NCBI GenBank assembly: GCA_943331005.2
Contig: CALQJX020000001.1
Coordinates: forward strand, 1 to 64,000
Length of the DNA stretch: 64,000 bases
Origin: Bordetella parapertussis
GTDB taxonomy: Bacteria > Bacteroidota > Bacteroidia > Chitinophagales > Chitinophagaceae
Direction: 5' to 3'
Numbering within the stretch: the first letter of the stretch is position 1; every line of letters starts with the position of its first letter. Position numbers and translations under genes: made by a program. This document shows, piece by piece, positions 1 through 8,250 of this stretch. Under the pieces are notes generated by a model. The model was not told where the DNA came from. It saw only the letters and a program-made list of their open reading frames with translations, and made no database searches.

Positions 1-540
1 CTGAAGCTGGAACAGATGTTCTTTACCATTGCCACACAGAACCCCATAGAAATGGAGGGCACCTATCCGTTGCCTGCAGCCCAGCTCGACCGTTTCTTCA
101 TGAAGATCACCTTCGGCTATGTGGACGAGGCTACTGAGCTCAATATCTACAGGGAATACCTCGATATTGCCCGCAACCTCATCACCCTGCAGCAGGTACT
201 GTCTATGCAGGACATACTGAACCTGCAGGCACAGGCCGGCAATGTGTTTGTGCACGAGGAAATAGTAAAGGCCGTCAGCAATATAGTTCGTACCACACGT
301 ACCCATCCAGATATTTCGCTGGGTGCCTCTACCCGCAGCGGCATCGCATTCCTCAAGTGTCTGCGTGCCTATGCACTGGTAAAGGGACGCACCTTTGTTA
401 CCGAAGACGACATACGCGATACCTGCCGCAACGTTCTGGAGCACAGGCTGGTCTTCCGTAACAAAGATGGCAGGCAGAAGGCACTGGAAGGCATCATAGT
501 GAAAGAAACAGAAAGACTGGCTAAGCTCAGGTTATATTGA
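1..540 (+). CDS. MoxR-family AAA+ ATPase, C-terminal part (5' truncated by window)
   Basis: The reading frame is open from base 1, so this is the 3' part of a longer gene. The visible 179 codons begin within the AAA+ core: the segment [19 protein letters not shown] followed by AQLDRFF is the MoxR signature covering sensor 1 and the subunit-interface arginine region. The lid domain follows, including [19 protein letters not shown] (sensor 2 type). MoxR ATPases act as chaperones for maturing metal- or VWA-domain proteins, and in Bacteroidota usually stand before DUF58 and VWA/BatA genes. Here the next gene is instead a secreted helical-repeat protein. Walker A and B lie outside the window. The family call is firm; the client protein is unknown. 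Confidence 0.9.
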   Translation: MKLEQMFFTIATQNPIEMEGTYPLPAAQLDRFFMKITFGYVDEATELNIYREYLDIARNLITLQQVLSMQDILNLQAQAGNVFVHEEIVKAVSNIVRTTRTHPDISLGASTRSGIAFLKCLRAYALVKGRTFVTEDDIRDTCRNVLEHRLVFRNKDGRQKALEGIIVKETERLAKLRLY

Positions 541-587
541 TATCCCCTGCGTGGCACAGACCCTATTTTTTTGACCGGCAACCAACA

Positions 588-2678
588 ATGACTAACAAAT
601 TCTCTCCGTCTCCCAAGCTGAGATACGTATGGGCAACTGTTACCGCAGGCATGTTCCTGCTGGTGCTGTGTGCTGCCCATGCCTATGCGCAGGGTGGCGG
701 TGCCCGGCAGCAATTGCCGCCCGAACTCATGCCCAAACATCCGGCGGGCAGGGAGGCGGCGCGCGCCAATATCGATTCCAAGCGATCCATAGAGAATATC
801 TACAGTGAAGATGCCCTGCCCCGCTCCCGCGAGTTCAAACGAACCGACAGTACTTACTACGTAGGCTGGATGTTCGAGGGCATTTACAAATACACCCATG
901 CGGCCGACTATACAGGCTTCAGGAATGCAACTGCCGCGCTGGAAAAAGCACTAAGCCTGCTGGAGCGCGACTATAAAAAGCAGCTATACACCCGGTCTGA
1001 TAATATCATGGTGCTGCTGCCTGCCTACAACTTTCAGATAGACTATACCACCATTGCCAATGCGCTGGTACACTCCTACGGCAATACCGACCAGCCCGAA
1101 AAGATCATTCCCGTTCTGCGCAGGGCCATCAGATACAACTTCCAGCGAGAGTACTACCTGGACTCCTACAATATGCTGGCATGGACCGTGCACCGCAACC
1201 GCTTCTATACACACGAGAAATATTCCTTCCTCAGAAACAGTATAGACGAGAACGAACTGCTGGCCAACAAATACCTGGACAGCGGTCTGCATGCCATAGA
1301 AAAGAACCGTGCCATCAATGCCAATCTTTTTCCGCCTGCCTATGTAGACCAGGAACGGAATGGCGTGTATCACTACAAGAACATTCTGCATGCCTACAAC
1401 TTCCGCATAGACTCGGCCGCTATTTACTTCGAGATGATGCGCAAAAGCGGCAGATTGCCCCACAACAATTACGCCAACTTCAAAAGCATCTGCGGCGACT
1501 TCCGCACGGCCGAGGCCGAATACAAAATAGCCTCCGAGCAGGAGTCGGGCGATAAACGCCTGCAGGAGTGGGCTTACTTCACCACCATCCTCGACATATA
1601 CAAGGCCAACCCCAAGAACAGTGCAGCACTTGCCCGCAACATGATAAAGGCTGCCGGCTCTACTCCGGGCTATGGCTGGTACAATATAGCGCTGGCGCGC
1701 TCCCTCACCTACGATGGTCAGGTGGCACAGTCGGAGAAATACTGCACCCGTGCATCTGAGTTCAAGGAGCTGCATATAGGCACCACACTCGGTCAGAGCC
1801 ATTACGACTTCAGCCTGCAGCTCATAAAGCTGGTAAACAAAGAGCAGGCCTGGCAGATGGATCGCTTCGAGAACAGCAACTGGTGGTACAATCCCAAAGT
1901 ACTGTCGAGCATGCTCTGCAAGCTCACCGACAAATACCTGCAGCAGTTCCTCATCATCAACCAGTTTTCGCAAAACCCCGAGCGCGAACGGGTGATCTAC
2001 AAACTCTTCTCTACAGAGAACGTCGTTTCGTGGGACGAAGTATGGTATCTGGTAAAGGACTTCAGTACCCGTTTCTTCCTGAAGCGTTTCCGCAACGAGG
2101 CGGCTACCGATGATCGCCGGTACATACGCAAGTACTTCGGGTTCTTCACCGCAAAGCTGCTCATGGAGCAGGGGAAATATAAAGAAGCTGCCCCCATGCT
2201 GAACAAGCTGCTTCAGGACCCCAATACAGATGCCGACTACGAAAAGCTGTTCACCGCCCGCATTTACCAGGCGCAGGCCGAATGTGCCCGCGAACTGAAG
2301 AATACAACCCTCTATAACGACCGCATGTACCAGCTGTGTACGCTATACCCGCAACTGGTGCCCTTCTCCGGCCTCAGGCCCAATATGATACTCCATGTAA
2401 GCGGCGATGTAGACAAGGCCGTAGAGGCTCGTCTGCGTGCCTGCAACATCAACTGGGTTAGCGGCAGCAGCGTAGCCGCACCAGAGGCATTTGTGGTCTT
2501 TACCGGCAGGGGCAGGAAGAAGAACATCACTTACTATGTGCAGGACCGCAAGGGCAATTACATTGTAGCGCAGCAGTCTTTTGCCTGGCAGAAAGCCGAT
2601 GACGCAGGTAAGGAACTTGCTTATCGCCTCTTCAACATAGGTGGTTTAGAACCCGAAGAAACAGAAGAGAAAAAGTAA
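588..2678 (+). CDS. Large secreted TPR-like helical-repeat protein, function unknown
   Basis: 696 codons. I chose the ATG at 588 because it gives a classic signal peptide (basic MTNKFSPSPKLR, then a hydrophobic stretch ending AHAYAQG); an in-frame TTG at 537 would overlap the upstream moxR stop and add a non-signal-like leader. The mature protein is rich in paired helices with Tyr, Asn and Ala spacing as in TPR/SEL1-like solenoids (for example around residues 90-200 and 480-600). It ends in a short mixed segment (VVFTGRGRKKNITYYVQD) and an acidic/Lys tail. I do not recognise a named family. It is probably periplasmic and may be co-transcribed with moxR (47-bp gap). Confidence 0.75.
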   Translation: MTNKFSPSPKLRYVWATVTAGMFLLVLCAAHAYAQGGGARQQLPPELMPKHPAGREAARANIDSKRSIENIYSEDALPRSREFKRTDSTYYVGWMFEGIYKYTHAADYTGFRNATAALEKALSLLERDYKKQLYTRSDNIMVLLPAYNFQIDYTTIANALVHSYGNTDQPEKIIPVLRRAIRYNFQREYYLDSYNMLAWTVHRNRFYTHEKYSFLRNSIDENELLANKYLDSGLHAIEKNRAINANLFPPAYVDQERNGVYHYKNILHAYNFRIDSAAIYFEMMRKSGRLPHNNYANFKSICGDFRTAEAEYKIASEQESGDKRLQEWAYFTTILDIYKANPKNSAALARNMIKAAGSTPGYGWYNIALARSLTYDGQVAQSEKYCTRASEFKELHIGTTLGQSHYDFSLQLIKLVNKEQAWQMDRFENSNWWYNPKVLSSMLCKLTDKYLQQFLIINQFSQNPERERVIYKLFSTENVVSWDEVWYLVKDFSTRFFLKRFRNEAATDDRRYIRKYFGFFTAKLLMEQGKYKEAAPMLNKLLQDPNTDADYEKLFTARIYQAQAECARELKNTTLYNDRMYQLCTLYPQLVPFSGLRPNMILHVSGDVDKAVEARLRACNINWVSGSSVAAPEAFVVFTGRGRKKNITYYVQDRKGNYIVAQQSFAWQKADDAGKELAYRLFNIGGLEPEETEEKK

Positions 2679-2732
2679 GCACTACCAGCTCATTATATAT
2701 TTTACCCGTCCTGCACAACATCTCCTATTCTA

Positions 2733-2771
2733 ATTTCTGATTTTCAGAAATAATTTCTAATTTTGAGAAAT
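2733..2771. promoter_or_regulatory. Two tandem palindromes, candidate HigA operator
   Basis: ATTTCTGA-TTT-TCAGAAAT (2733-2751) and ATTTCTAA-TTT-TGAGAAAT (2753-2771) are two near-identical 19-bp dyads with centres 20 bp apart. They end 11 bp before the higB start. Antitoxins of the HigA/XRE type usually bind such dyads to repress their own operon, so this is the expected place and form of operator. Binding itself is inferred. Confidence 0.6.
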
Positions 2772-2782
2772 AATAAATTGGA

Positions 2783-3088
2783 GTGGTAATTATTGCTCAG
2801 AAAATAATCAATGAATTTGCGGTTAAGTATCCACTATCTGCAGAACCTCTGAACCGGTGGCACAAAGGCGCGAAAAGCAGTGACTGGCAAAACTTCATGG
2901 ATGTAAAAAAAACATTTAACACTGCCGACTATATTGGTAATGACAGGTATGTTTTTGACATCGGGGGCAACAAGTATCGCATAGTTGCAATGATCCATTT
3001 CAGACAAAGGACGATTTACATCAGATTCATTGGGACACATGCCCAATATGATGAAATATCGAAGAACGGTCTGATAAAGAATATTTAA
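2783..3088 (+). CDS. higB: HigB-family mRNA interferase toxin
   Basis: 101 aa starting at GTG (MVIIAQKIINEFAVKYP). The pattern LNRWHKGAKSSDWQNFMDVK, then DRYVFDIGGNKYRIVAMIHF and IYIRFIGTHAQYDEI, is the RelE-fold HigB family of type II toxins, which cleave mRNA, usually at the ribosome. Length matches the family (about 95-105 aa). The antitoxin gene begins 5 bp downstream, the inverted toxin-first order typical of higBA. Two tandem palindromes precede it. The stretch is more A+T rich than the flanking genes, consistent with acquisition by transfer (inference). Confidence 0.88.
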   Translation: MVIIAQKIINEFAVKYPLSAEPLNRWHKGAKSSDWQNFMDVKKTFNTADYIGNDRYVFDIGGNKYRIVAMIHFRQRTIYIRFIGTHAQYDEISKNGLIKNI

Positions 3089-3093
3089 GCATT

Positions 3094-3459
3094 ATGAAAC
3101 ACATAAAAACAACTCGGGATTACCATCTGGCAATGGCCGAAATTGAAACTTATCTTTCCAAAGGATTCGATAATCTTTCGGAAGAAGAAGAGCTGAAACT
3201 TAAAGAGCTTTCCGGCAAAGTAGCGGTATACGAAAACATACATTTTCCTATGCCTGTAGTTCATGACCTCAGCACCATACTTGACGCTTATATGAAAGAG
3301 CATGGCTTTTCCAAACAGCGGCTCGCAGCATATCTTGGTGTAGGTAACTCTACACTAAGCGAAATAATGAATAAGAAACGACCTCTGACCCTGGACTTTG
3401 CCAAAAAGCTACATTCTAAATTGAATCTGGACGGCAATCTGATACTGGAGCTCGCTTAA
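3094..3459 (+). CDS. higA: HigA-family antitoxin with XRE helix-turn-helix
   Basis: 121 aa. The N-terminal half (DYHLAMAEIETYLSKGFDNL) is the toxin-binding helical part common to HigA proteins paired with this HigB subfamily. The C-terminal half holds an XRE-type HTH: FSKQRLAAYLGVGNSTLSEI, followed by the conserved MNKKRPLT turn and a leucine-rich helix to the end. It neutralises HigB and represses the operon; the likely operator is the palindrome pair just upstream of higB. The gene follows higB by 5 bp. Confidence 0.88.
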   Translation: MKHIKTTRDYHLAMAEIETYLSKGFDNLSEEEELKLKELSGKVAVYENIHFPMPVVHDLSTILDAYMKEHGFSKQRLAAYLGVGNSTLSEIMNKKRPLTLDFAKKLHSKLNLDGNLILELA

Positions 3460-3482
3460 TTTCTTCATTAATATCCTCTACC

Positions 3483-4481
3483 CTACCCCAGATCTATTTC
3501 TGTATTGTCGCCAATATTCAGGCTCTGGCTCAGGCCACGCACATAGGCATCGTTGCCTATGATGGAGGAGTTGAGTACTACCTGCTGCAGCTCTGCATAA
3601 GAACCTATTATGGAGTCGCTGACAATGGAAGACTCTATTTTGGTATGCTCGCCTATAGACACATTGGGCCCTATAATGCTGTGCCTGATAACGCAACCCT
3701 CGGCAATATTCACCGGGTGAATGATGACCGTTGTGTCGAAGTCGTAGGCGCGGGGCGCTGTTTCGCGGTCTTCCATCTGCTTCAGCAATATGGCATTGGT
3801 GGATAGCAGTGTTTCTTTTTTGCCGCAGTCGAACCAGTTGTTTACCCGGAACGCATGCAGGCTGATACCCTGTTCTACCATCAGCTGCAAGGCATTGGTA
3901 AGGTGGTATTCGCCATTCTCATCGGCAGGGCCGGCCATCAGCTGACCAAGTGCATCATACATGGCCTGCGCTTCCTTTATGTAGTAGATACCTACCAATG
4001 CCATGTTCGACTTGGGTATGAGCGGCTTTTCTACCATGCGCACCACCATGTCTTTGTCATTGAGCTCTGCCACACCAAAGCTGCGCGGATCATCGACCTT
4101 GCGCACACCTATCTGAGACTGTGCGCTGCTGATGATCTCTTTTACGTTGTAGTCGCAAACGGTATCGCCCAGCACTATCATCACTTCATCGTCCTGCACC
4201 GCATCGCGGGTAAGGCAAATGGCGTGTGCCGTTCCTCTCCTGTCGTTCTGGTTTACGAAGGTACATTTGAGGTTGGGGTAGGTCTTGTCTATGTAGCGTT
4301 GTATCTTTTCTCCCAGATACCCTATTACGAAAACATATTCCGTAACACCGGCATCCATAAGCTGGTCTATGATAACACCGAGAATGGTCTTACCGGCAAT
4401 GGGTATAAGGGCTTTGGGCTGCGTATAAGTCAATGGACGCAGCTTGGTACCTGCTCCGGCAACGGGGATGATCGCTTTCAC
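3483..4481 (-). CDS. Sugar-phosphate nucleotidyltransferase with short hexapeptide C-terminus
   Basis: 332 aa. The N-terminus MKAIIPVAGAGTKLRPLTYT is the nucleotide-binding loop of NTP_transferase enzymes (the usual GxGTRLRP Arg is Lys here), followed by QPKALIPIAGK and the metal-site region IVLGDTV. After about residue 245 there are hexapeptide-like turns (IIGPNVSIGEHTKI, SIVSDSIIGSYAEL) forming a short left-handed beta-helix, as in long-form glucose-1-phosphate thymidylyl/uridylyltransferases and archaeal-type GlmU-like enzymes. It makes an NDP-sugar for surface glycans; the exact sugar cannot be read from sequence. It stands alone, convergent with higA. Confidence 0.85.
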   Translation of the reverse strand: MKAIIPVAGAGTKLRPLTYTQPKALIPIAGKTILGVIIDQLMDAGVTEYVFVIGYLGEKIQRYIDKTYPNLKCTFVNQNDRRGTAHAICLTRDAVQDDEVMIVLGDTVCDYNVKEIISSAQSQIGVRKVDDPRSFGVAELNDKDMVVRMVEKPLIPKSNMALVGIYYIKEAQAMYDALGQLMAGPADENGEYHLTNALQLMVEQGISLHAFRVNNWFDCGKKETLLSTNAILLKQMEDRETAPRAYDFDTTVIIHPVNIAEGCVIRHSIIGPNVSIGEHTKIESSIVSDSIIGSYAELQQVVLNSSIIGNDAYVRGLSQSLNIGDNTEIDLG

Positions 4482-4777
4482 TTCGATGAAATTGAGCGGT
4501 AAATGTACAATTTTATAGGCGTTCCACCACCCTGCCTGCCGGCAATCTTTTCTGCCGCCCGCTCATAACCCCTTACCTGCACTGCCCGGGCGGCACCAGG
4601 GGCATTTGCAGCCCGCTACCCAAAATTGCTCACCGGCAGTAAAAAAATTTGTAAAAAGTCAACTAGCTGACTATCAATTACTTAATGAATAAAAAGTGCG
4701 CAAAAATTGCCCATTTTTTACTCGCGCGTTTTTCTTAATACAACAGCATTACCGCAAACATCAAGATGATATTATTT
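4482..4777. other. Intergenic region, A+T rich on its right half
   Basis: No coding signal seen. The left end is the promoter side of the minus-strand nucleotidyltransferase (a TACATTTA sequence on the minus strand near 4500 resembles the -7 box). From about 4640 the composition becomes strongly A+T rich and continues so into the next gene, marking the edge of the accessory region. Confidence 0.5.
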
Positions 4778-5326
4778 TTAATATATCTGTATATCTATTT
4801 GGTCACCTATCCCAAAAGGGAAAGCAGTTACCCTTGTCCATGTAACAAAGTTACTGCATCCAGTAATAAATGTTCCAGTACAGGTGCCTCCAAATGTACC
4901 ATATAGTGGGTCCTCCACACATGTTGTTGAAGGACTACATCCAGATGAAGGATTAATTGAAATCCTAGCATTTCGCCAAATAGTTGTCCATGAACCTAAT
5001 GCAGGCATGGAACCAGTCCCAGCACATGCACCATAACCTGTAAATGTACAATTGGCCCACCCAGAAGAACATTCAATTACTGTAGGAGTTGTATAGGTAA
5101 CCCAACCAGTAAAAGCAGGAATAGTAATTGCATTGCTTTGAATCCAACTACAATATGTAGCAGGTGCAGTTGGCGAACATCCTTGATATGGATCATCACT
5201 ACCTTCCAATATTATGTCTACTGAATACGGAGTTACGTTTCTAATTCTAATTGTAGCATTTTGGGCTCTACAAACAGACGTTATCATTGCACATAAAATA
5301 ACAGTAATAAATAAACTAACTTTCAT
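4778..5326 (-). CDS. Small secreted Cys-containing protein, paralogue of the gene at 10246
   Basis: 182 aa from the start MKVSLFITVILCAMITSVCRAQ, a clear Sec signal peptide. The mature part opens with a beta strand pattern (TIRIRNVTPYSVDIILEGSD) and has many Cys, Gly, Thr and Trp residues, including TIWRNARISI. The same order of motifs appears in the protein at 10246-10737 (ITITNNCSFDINVVVEGND, VIWRDVRVSL), so the two are paralogues. The mature domain is a probable disulfide-stabilised beta-sandwich. No T9SS tail. It is divergent from an NHL/T9SS gene with a short A+T-rich gap. No named family recognised; codon use is more A+T rich than the neighbours. Confidence 0.7.
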   Translation of the reverse strand: MKVSLFITVILCAMITSVCRAQNATIRIRNVTPYSVDIILEGSDDPYQGCSPTAPATYCSWIQSNAITIPAFTGWVTYTTPTVIECSSGWANCTFTGYGACAGTGSMPALGSWTTIWRNARISINPSSGCSPSTTCVEDPLYGTFGGTCTGTFITGCSNFVTWTRVTAFPFGIGDQIDIQIY

Positions 5327-5436
5327 GGTGTGTTTTTTAGTGATAAACAAAAATAGTATATTTATAAAATAATTTGTTAATTTACTACTTAGATTTTTAT
5401 AAAATATAATTGATTAGACATAAAACTTCTCCCCTG

Positions 5437-7314
5437 ATGAAAAATTTTCTCATTATCCTCACTTTGCTTTTTTCAGGAGCAGCTACAAGGGCACAGATCA
5501 TTAACACGGTTGCGGGTAATGGCACTGTGGGCTATAGCGGCGACGGAGGAACAGCTACATCTGCTCAACTGAACATAATTGCCGATGTAGCTGTTACCCC
5601 CGACGGAGGCTTCCTCATTACCGACATTTTGAATATGCGCCTCAGAAAGGTGAATGCAGGTGGCATCATAACTACCATTGCAGGAAATGGCACTGCTACA
5701 ATAACAGGCGACGGCGGACCTGCAACATTGGCGGGAATAGGTAATGCTTTCAGGTATGTATGTACCGATGCAACGGGCAATATTTATATCTCTCAACCCG
5801 GCAGGATACGCAGAATAGACCCCTCAGGAATAATTACCACCATAGCAGGCACAGGCACAAGTGGTTACAGCACAGACGGATTCCCGGCAACCTCGGTTCA
5901 GATCGGGAATATCTCTTCCTTAGCAACAGATGCTTCCGGCGCTGTTTACTTTGTAGAAAACGAATATTTCAGGGTTCGTAAAATATCGGGTGGCATACTG
6001 ACAACAGTTGCCGGTAATGGTACAGGTGCAAACACCGGAGACGGAGGGCCTGCTACCAGTGCATCATTGCGCCCGTTAGGGGTGGCAATAGATGGTACCG
6101 GTAATATTTATATCAGCGTAGCAGGGCTGATTGCTCCAGTCTATAGCTACATACGGAAAGTAAATACAGCCGGCATCATCAATACCATAGCCGGCACCGG
6201 CACAACCGGATATTCGGGAGATGGGGGCCCGGCGCTATCAGCTGATATTTCTTTTGCGGGCGGGTTGTGCACAGACGCTGCCGGCAACATTTATTTTGCA
6301 GACAATACACATCATGTACGGAAAATAAACACAACGGGTATAATCTCTACTATTGCAGGAACAGGAATTGCCGGATTTGCAGGTGATGGTTGCCGTCCGG
6401 AAGCCGCACTTCTATACAACCCTGTAGAGGTAGCCATAGACACCAACAATGTCATTTATATCGTAGACCAATCGAACTACCGTATACGCAGTATCTCAGC
6501 CGGCAATACACCGGTCTTTACCGGCGGCTCTTTTCAATTCATGAGTGCCTGTAAGGGCGTAGCCACCGGCATAGACACTTTGCTTTCGGTAAGCGATGCA
6601 GATGCCGGGCAAACCATCAACTGGGCCGGGCTGCTGCTGCCGGCACATGGCTCGCTCTTTGCTACATATAGCGGCAGTGTTACCACTCCTGCCGGACTAT
6701 ACTATTCTGCTGCTGCCGGGTATACCGGTGCAGACACCTTCAGAGTAGTGGCAACAGACTGTGCAGGTGCAGCAGACACCACTACCATCTATGTAACAGT
6801 AACTGACACCCTGATAGCACCAACCATTACCGGCGCTGATACGGTTTGCGAAGGCAACACCACAACACTTACGGGCTCTGCCGCCGGGGGATACTGGAAC
6901 AGCAGCAACAGTGCATTAGCCACCATAAGCAGCAGCGGAGTGGTAACCGGCATTGCTGCAGGGGCTGTTGTAATTACCTATACGATCTCCAACAGCTGTG
7001 GTGCTGTTCCCGGCACACACAACATTACCGTATTAGCCACAGCAGACTGCACTGCAGGTATAGACCCGTTGACTGAAAACAGTGTTATTAGTATATGGCC
7101 CAACCCTGCTACCAACGGCATATTGCATCTGGTTGTCACGGGCAATGCATCTTGGCCAGCTCTGGTAACTATCACCTGTACTGACGGAAGAACAGCATAC
7201 CGTTTGCGGTGCGAAACGGGTAAAGAAACAACGGTGCAACTAGCTGCCGGTATCTATGTGGTGCAGGCTACCACCTCTGTTAGTGCCACACATACTATTG
7301 TAACTGTTGAGTAA
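5437..7314 (+). CDS. Secreted NHL-repeat beta-propeller with Ig-like domains and T9SS sorting tail
   Basis: 625 aa; ATG at 5437 chosen because it starts the signal peptide MKNFLIILTLLFSGAATRAQ. Residues about 20-355 hold six-odd NHL repeats of the form IITTIAGNGT..GDGGPAT..LR, with DAAGNIYFAD-type strands, building a beta-propeller. Next comes an Ig/cadherin-like module (LSVSDADAGQTINW...GYTGADTFRVVATD), then a BIG2-like module (TVCEGNTTTLTGSAAGGYWN), then the T9SS type A signal with the WPNPATNG motif and a final TIVTVE strand. It is expected to be exported by the Por system and anchored or released at the cell surface. Ligand unknown. Close paralogue of the minus-strand gene at 8251. Confidence 0.88.
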   Translation: MKNFLIILTLLFSGAATRAQIINTVAGNGTVGYSGDGGTATSAQLNIIADVAVTPDGGFLITDILNMRLRKVNAGGIITTIAGNGTATITGDGGPATLAGIGNAFRYVCTDATGNIYISQPGRIRRIDPSGIITTIAGTGTSGYSTDGFPATSVQIGNISSLATDASGAVYFVENEYFRVRKISGGILTTVAGNGTGANTGDGGPATSASLRPLGVAIDGTGNIYISVAGLIAPVYSYIRKVNTAGIINTIAGTGTTGYSGDGGPALSADISFAGGLCTDAAGNIYFADNTHHVRKINTTGIISTIAGTGIAGFAGDGCRPEAALLYNPVEVAIDTNNVIYIVDQSNYRIRSISAGNTPVFTGGSFQFMSACKGVATGIDTLLSVSDADAGQTINWAGLLLPAHGSLFATYSGSVTTPAGLYYSAAAGYTGADTFRVVATDCAGAADTTTIYVTVTDTLIAPTITGADTVCEGNTTTLTGSAAGGYWNSSNSALATISSSGVVTGIAAGAVVITYTISNSCGAVPGTHNITVLATADCTAGIDPLTENSVISIWPNPATNGILHLVVTGNASWPALVTITCTDGRTAYRLRCETGKETTVQLAAGIYVVQATTSVSATHTIVTVE

Positions 7315-7438
7315 CCCGATTGACCAGACTTTCTCTGTGCTGCGCCACCCTGTTCCTGTTAAGGTAACATAGCGGGGGTAATTTTGCAGCCATTGAGGAA
7401 CAAGGCTATAACGATGTTGCTGCTGACGATGATATCAA

Positions 7439-7771
7439 TTAGTACATCAGCTGTTTCTGTGCATTGTTTACCCAGCCTGCCTGACTTTCGTAGTCTACAA
7501 AAAATATTTTCAGATCGGCCTGAGAGGCATGATCGGTAAAGAAGATCTTCTTATCGGCCTGAGAGGCGTACGGCACAAAAAACCAGCGGCCATCGTTCCT
7601 GCCTGCCTGCGAGGCATATTTTTCCTTATACACCTTCAGATCGGCCTGAGAGGCGTAGGAGACCACAAAGACCTTTACATCGGCCTGAGCAGCATACTGA
7701 ACAGAAAATACTTTTTGTGCGTGTGCCGCAACAGCTGGCAACAACAAGGTGAGCAGGGCTAGTTTTTTCAT
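7439..7771 (-). CDS. Secreted DUF6150-type repeat protein (YxSQAD repeats)
   Basis: 110 aa with a signal peptide (MKKLALLTLLLPAVAAHAQ). The mature part is six short repeats beginning QYAAQAD, SYASQAD, KYASQAG, PYASQAD, DHASQAD and DYESQAG, each followed by a short KVFVV/KIFFV strand. This is the pattern of the Bacteroidota DUF6150 family, whose function is not known to me. One repeat (YASQAGRNDGRWFFVP) carries a small insertion. The gene is monocistronic, flanked by an intergenic repeat array on its upstream side. Confidence 0.75.
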   Translation of the reverse strand: MKKLALLTLLLPAVAAHAQKVFSVQYAAQADVKVFVVSYASQADLKVYKEKYASQAGRNDGRWFFVPYASQADKKIFFTDHASQADLKIFFVDYESQAGWVNNAQKQLMY

Positions 7772-7796
7772 GTATTAAAGTTAGGTAAAAGCATGG

Positions 7797-7961
7797 AAGG
7801 CGGGCTTTACTTTAACCACAAGGGGAACCACAAAGGGCACAGGGTTTGGGAAGGACACAAAGGGTGTACTGTACTTTAACCACAAATGCGTTTTAAAATT
7901 TAACCACACGGGGCACGAGGGGGAAACACTAAGGACACAAGGAGAGAGAAAGACACAAAGG
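7797..7961. repeat. Degenerate CACAAAGGG-type intergenic repeat array, copy 1
   Basis: Repeated variants of TTAACCACAAGGGG, CACAAAGGGCAC and GGACACAAAGG, purine-rich on the plus strand, fill the space upstream of the DUF6150 gene. The same vocabulary recurs at 8151-8212 and, on the opposite strand, at 36892-37180 and 42841-43262. Apparent short open frames through it (rich in Lys, Gly, His) are by-products of the repeat. Confidence 0.75.
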
Positions 7962-7975
7962 GTATTACTCAATCT

Positions 7976-8115
7976 TTGTCATGTTGCGCGAGCGACGGGC
8001 TATGTGTGCCAGTCGCAACGTGAAACATTTCCGGATAATGCAAATCCCTACTCAAGTCACAGATGTTTCGCTACGCAGCCACGCACTTTGCGCTACGCTC
8101 GCTCAAAAGGACAAA
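7976..8115. repeat. Dispersed Bacteroidota-type inverted repeat (GTCATGTTGCGCGAGCG / GATGTTTCGCTACGC)
   Basis: The segment reads GTCATGTTGCGCGAGCGACG, then GTGAAACATTTCCGGATAA, then GATGTTTCGCTACGCAGCC and CGCTACGCTCGCTCAAAAGG. GCGAGCG/CGCTCGC and the GAAACAT/ATGTTTC pair make it an imperfect inverted repeat. Sequences of the form GTCATGTTGAGCG-AGCGAAACATCT are common non-coding repeats in Bacteroidota intergenic DNA as far as I know; this is a degenerate copy, not a gene. Confidence 0.55.
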
Positions 8116-8150
8116 TGGTTTTTGTACGTTCTCAGCAATAGTTATCTGCA

Positions 8151-8212
8151 CTTTTACCACAAATACGTTTTAAAAATTAACCACAACGGGCACGAGGAGC
8201 ACAAAGGTGGTC
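8151..8212. repeat. Degenerate CACAAAGG-type repeat, copy 2
   Basis: TTTTACCACAAATACGTTTT, then TTAACCACAACGGGCACGAG and GAGCACAAAGG. The ACCACAAATGCGTTTTAAAA unit of the first array (about 7875-7900) recurs here almost unchanged, so the two arrays share a recent source. The rest of 7772-8250 holds no gene that I can support. Confidence 0.65.
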
Positions 8213-8250
8213 AGAGCGGCTATGCCAAATGAGGCAGGCGCTTGTATGTA

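Noticed and set aside
984-1973. Long minus-strand frame inside the secreted helical-repeat gene
   Set aside because: The plus-strand protein has a signal peptide and regular helices; the reverse frame is Val/Gly-rich as expected for an antisense shadow.
7414-7539. Plus-strand 41-codon frame with a signal-like start and a TAATTTTG box just upstream (7379-7386), antisense to the DUF6150 gene
   Set aside because: The frame runs through the coding repeats of the opposite strand and the downstream part is not protein-like. A six-base consensus box occurs by chance dozens of times in 64 kb on two strands.
7981-8232. Plus-strand 83-codon frame with a His/Gly/Glu/Lys-rich end
   Set aside because: It runs through two dispersed repeat elements; the residues NHNGHEEHKGG are the by-product of the CACAAAGG repeat.
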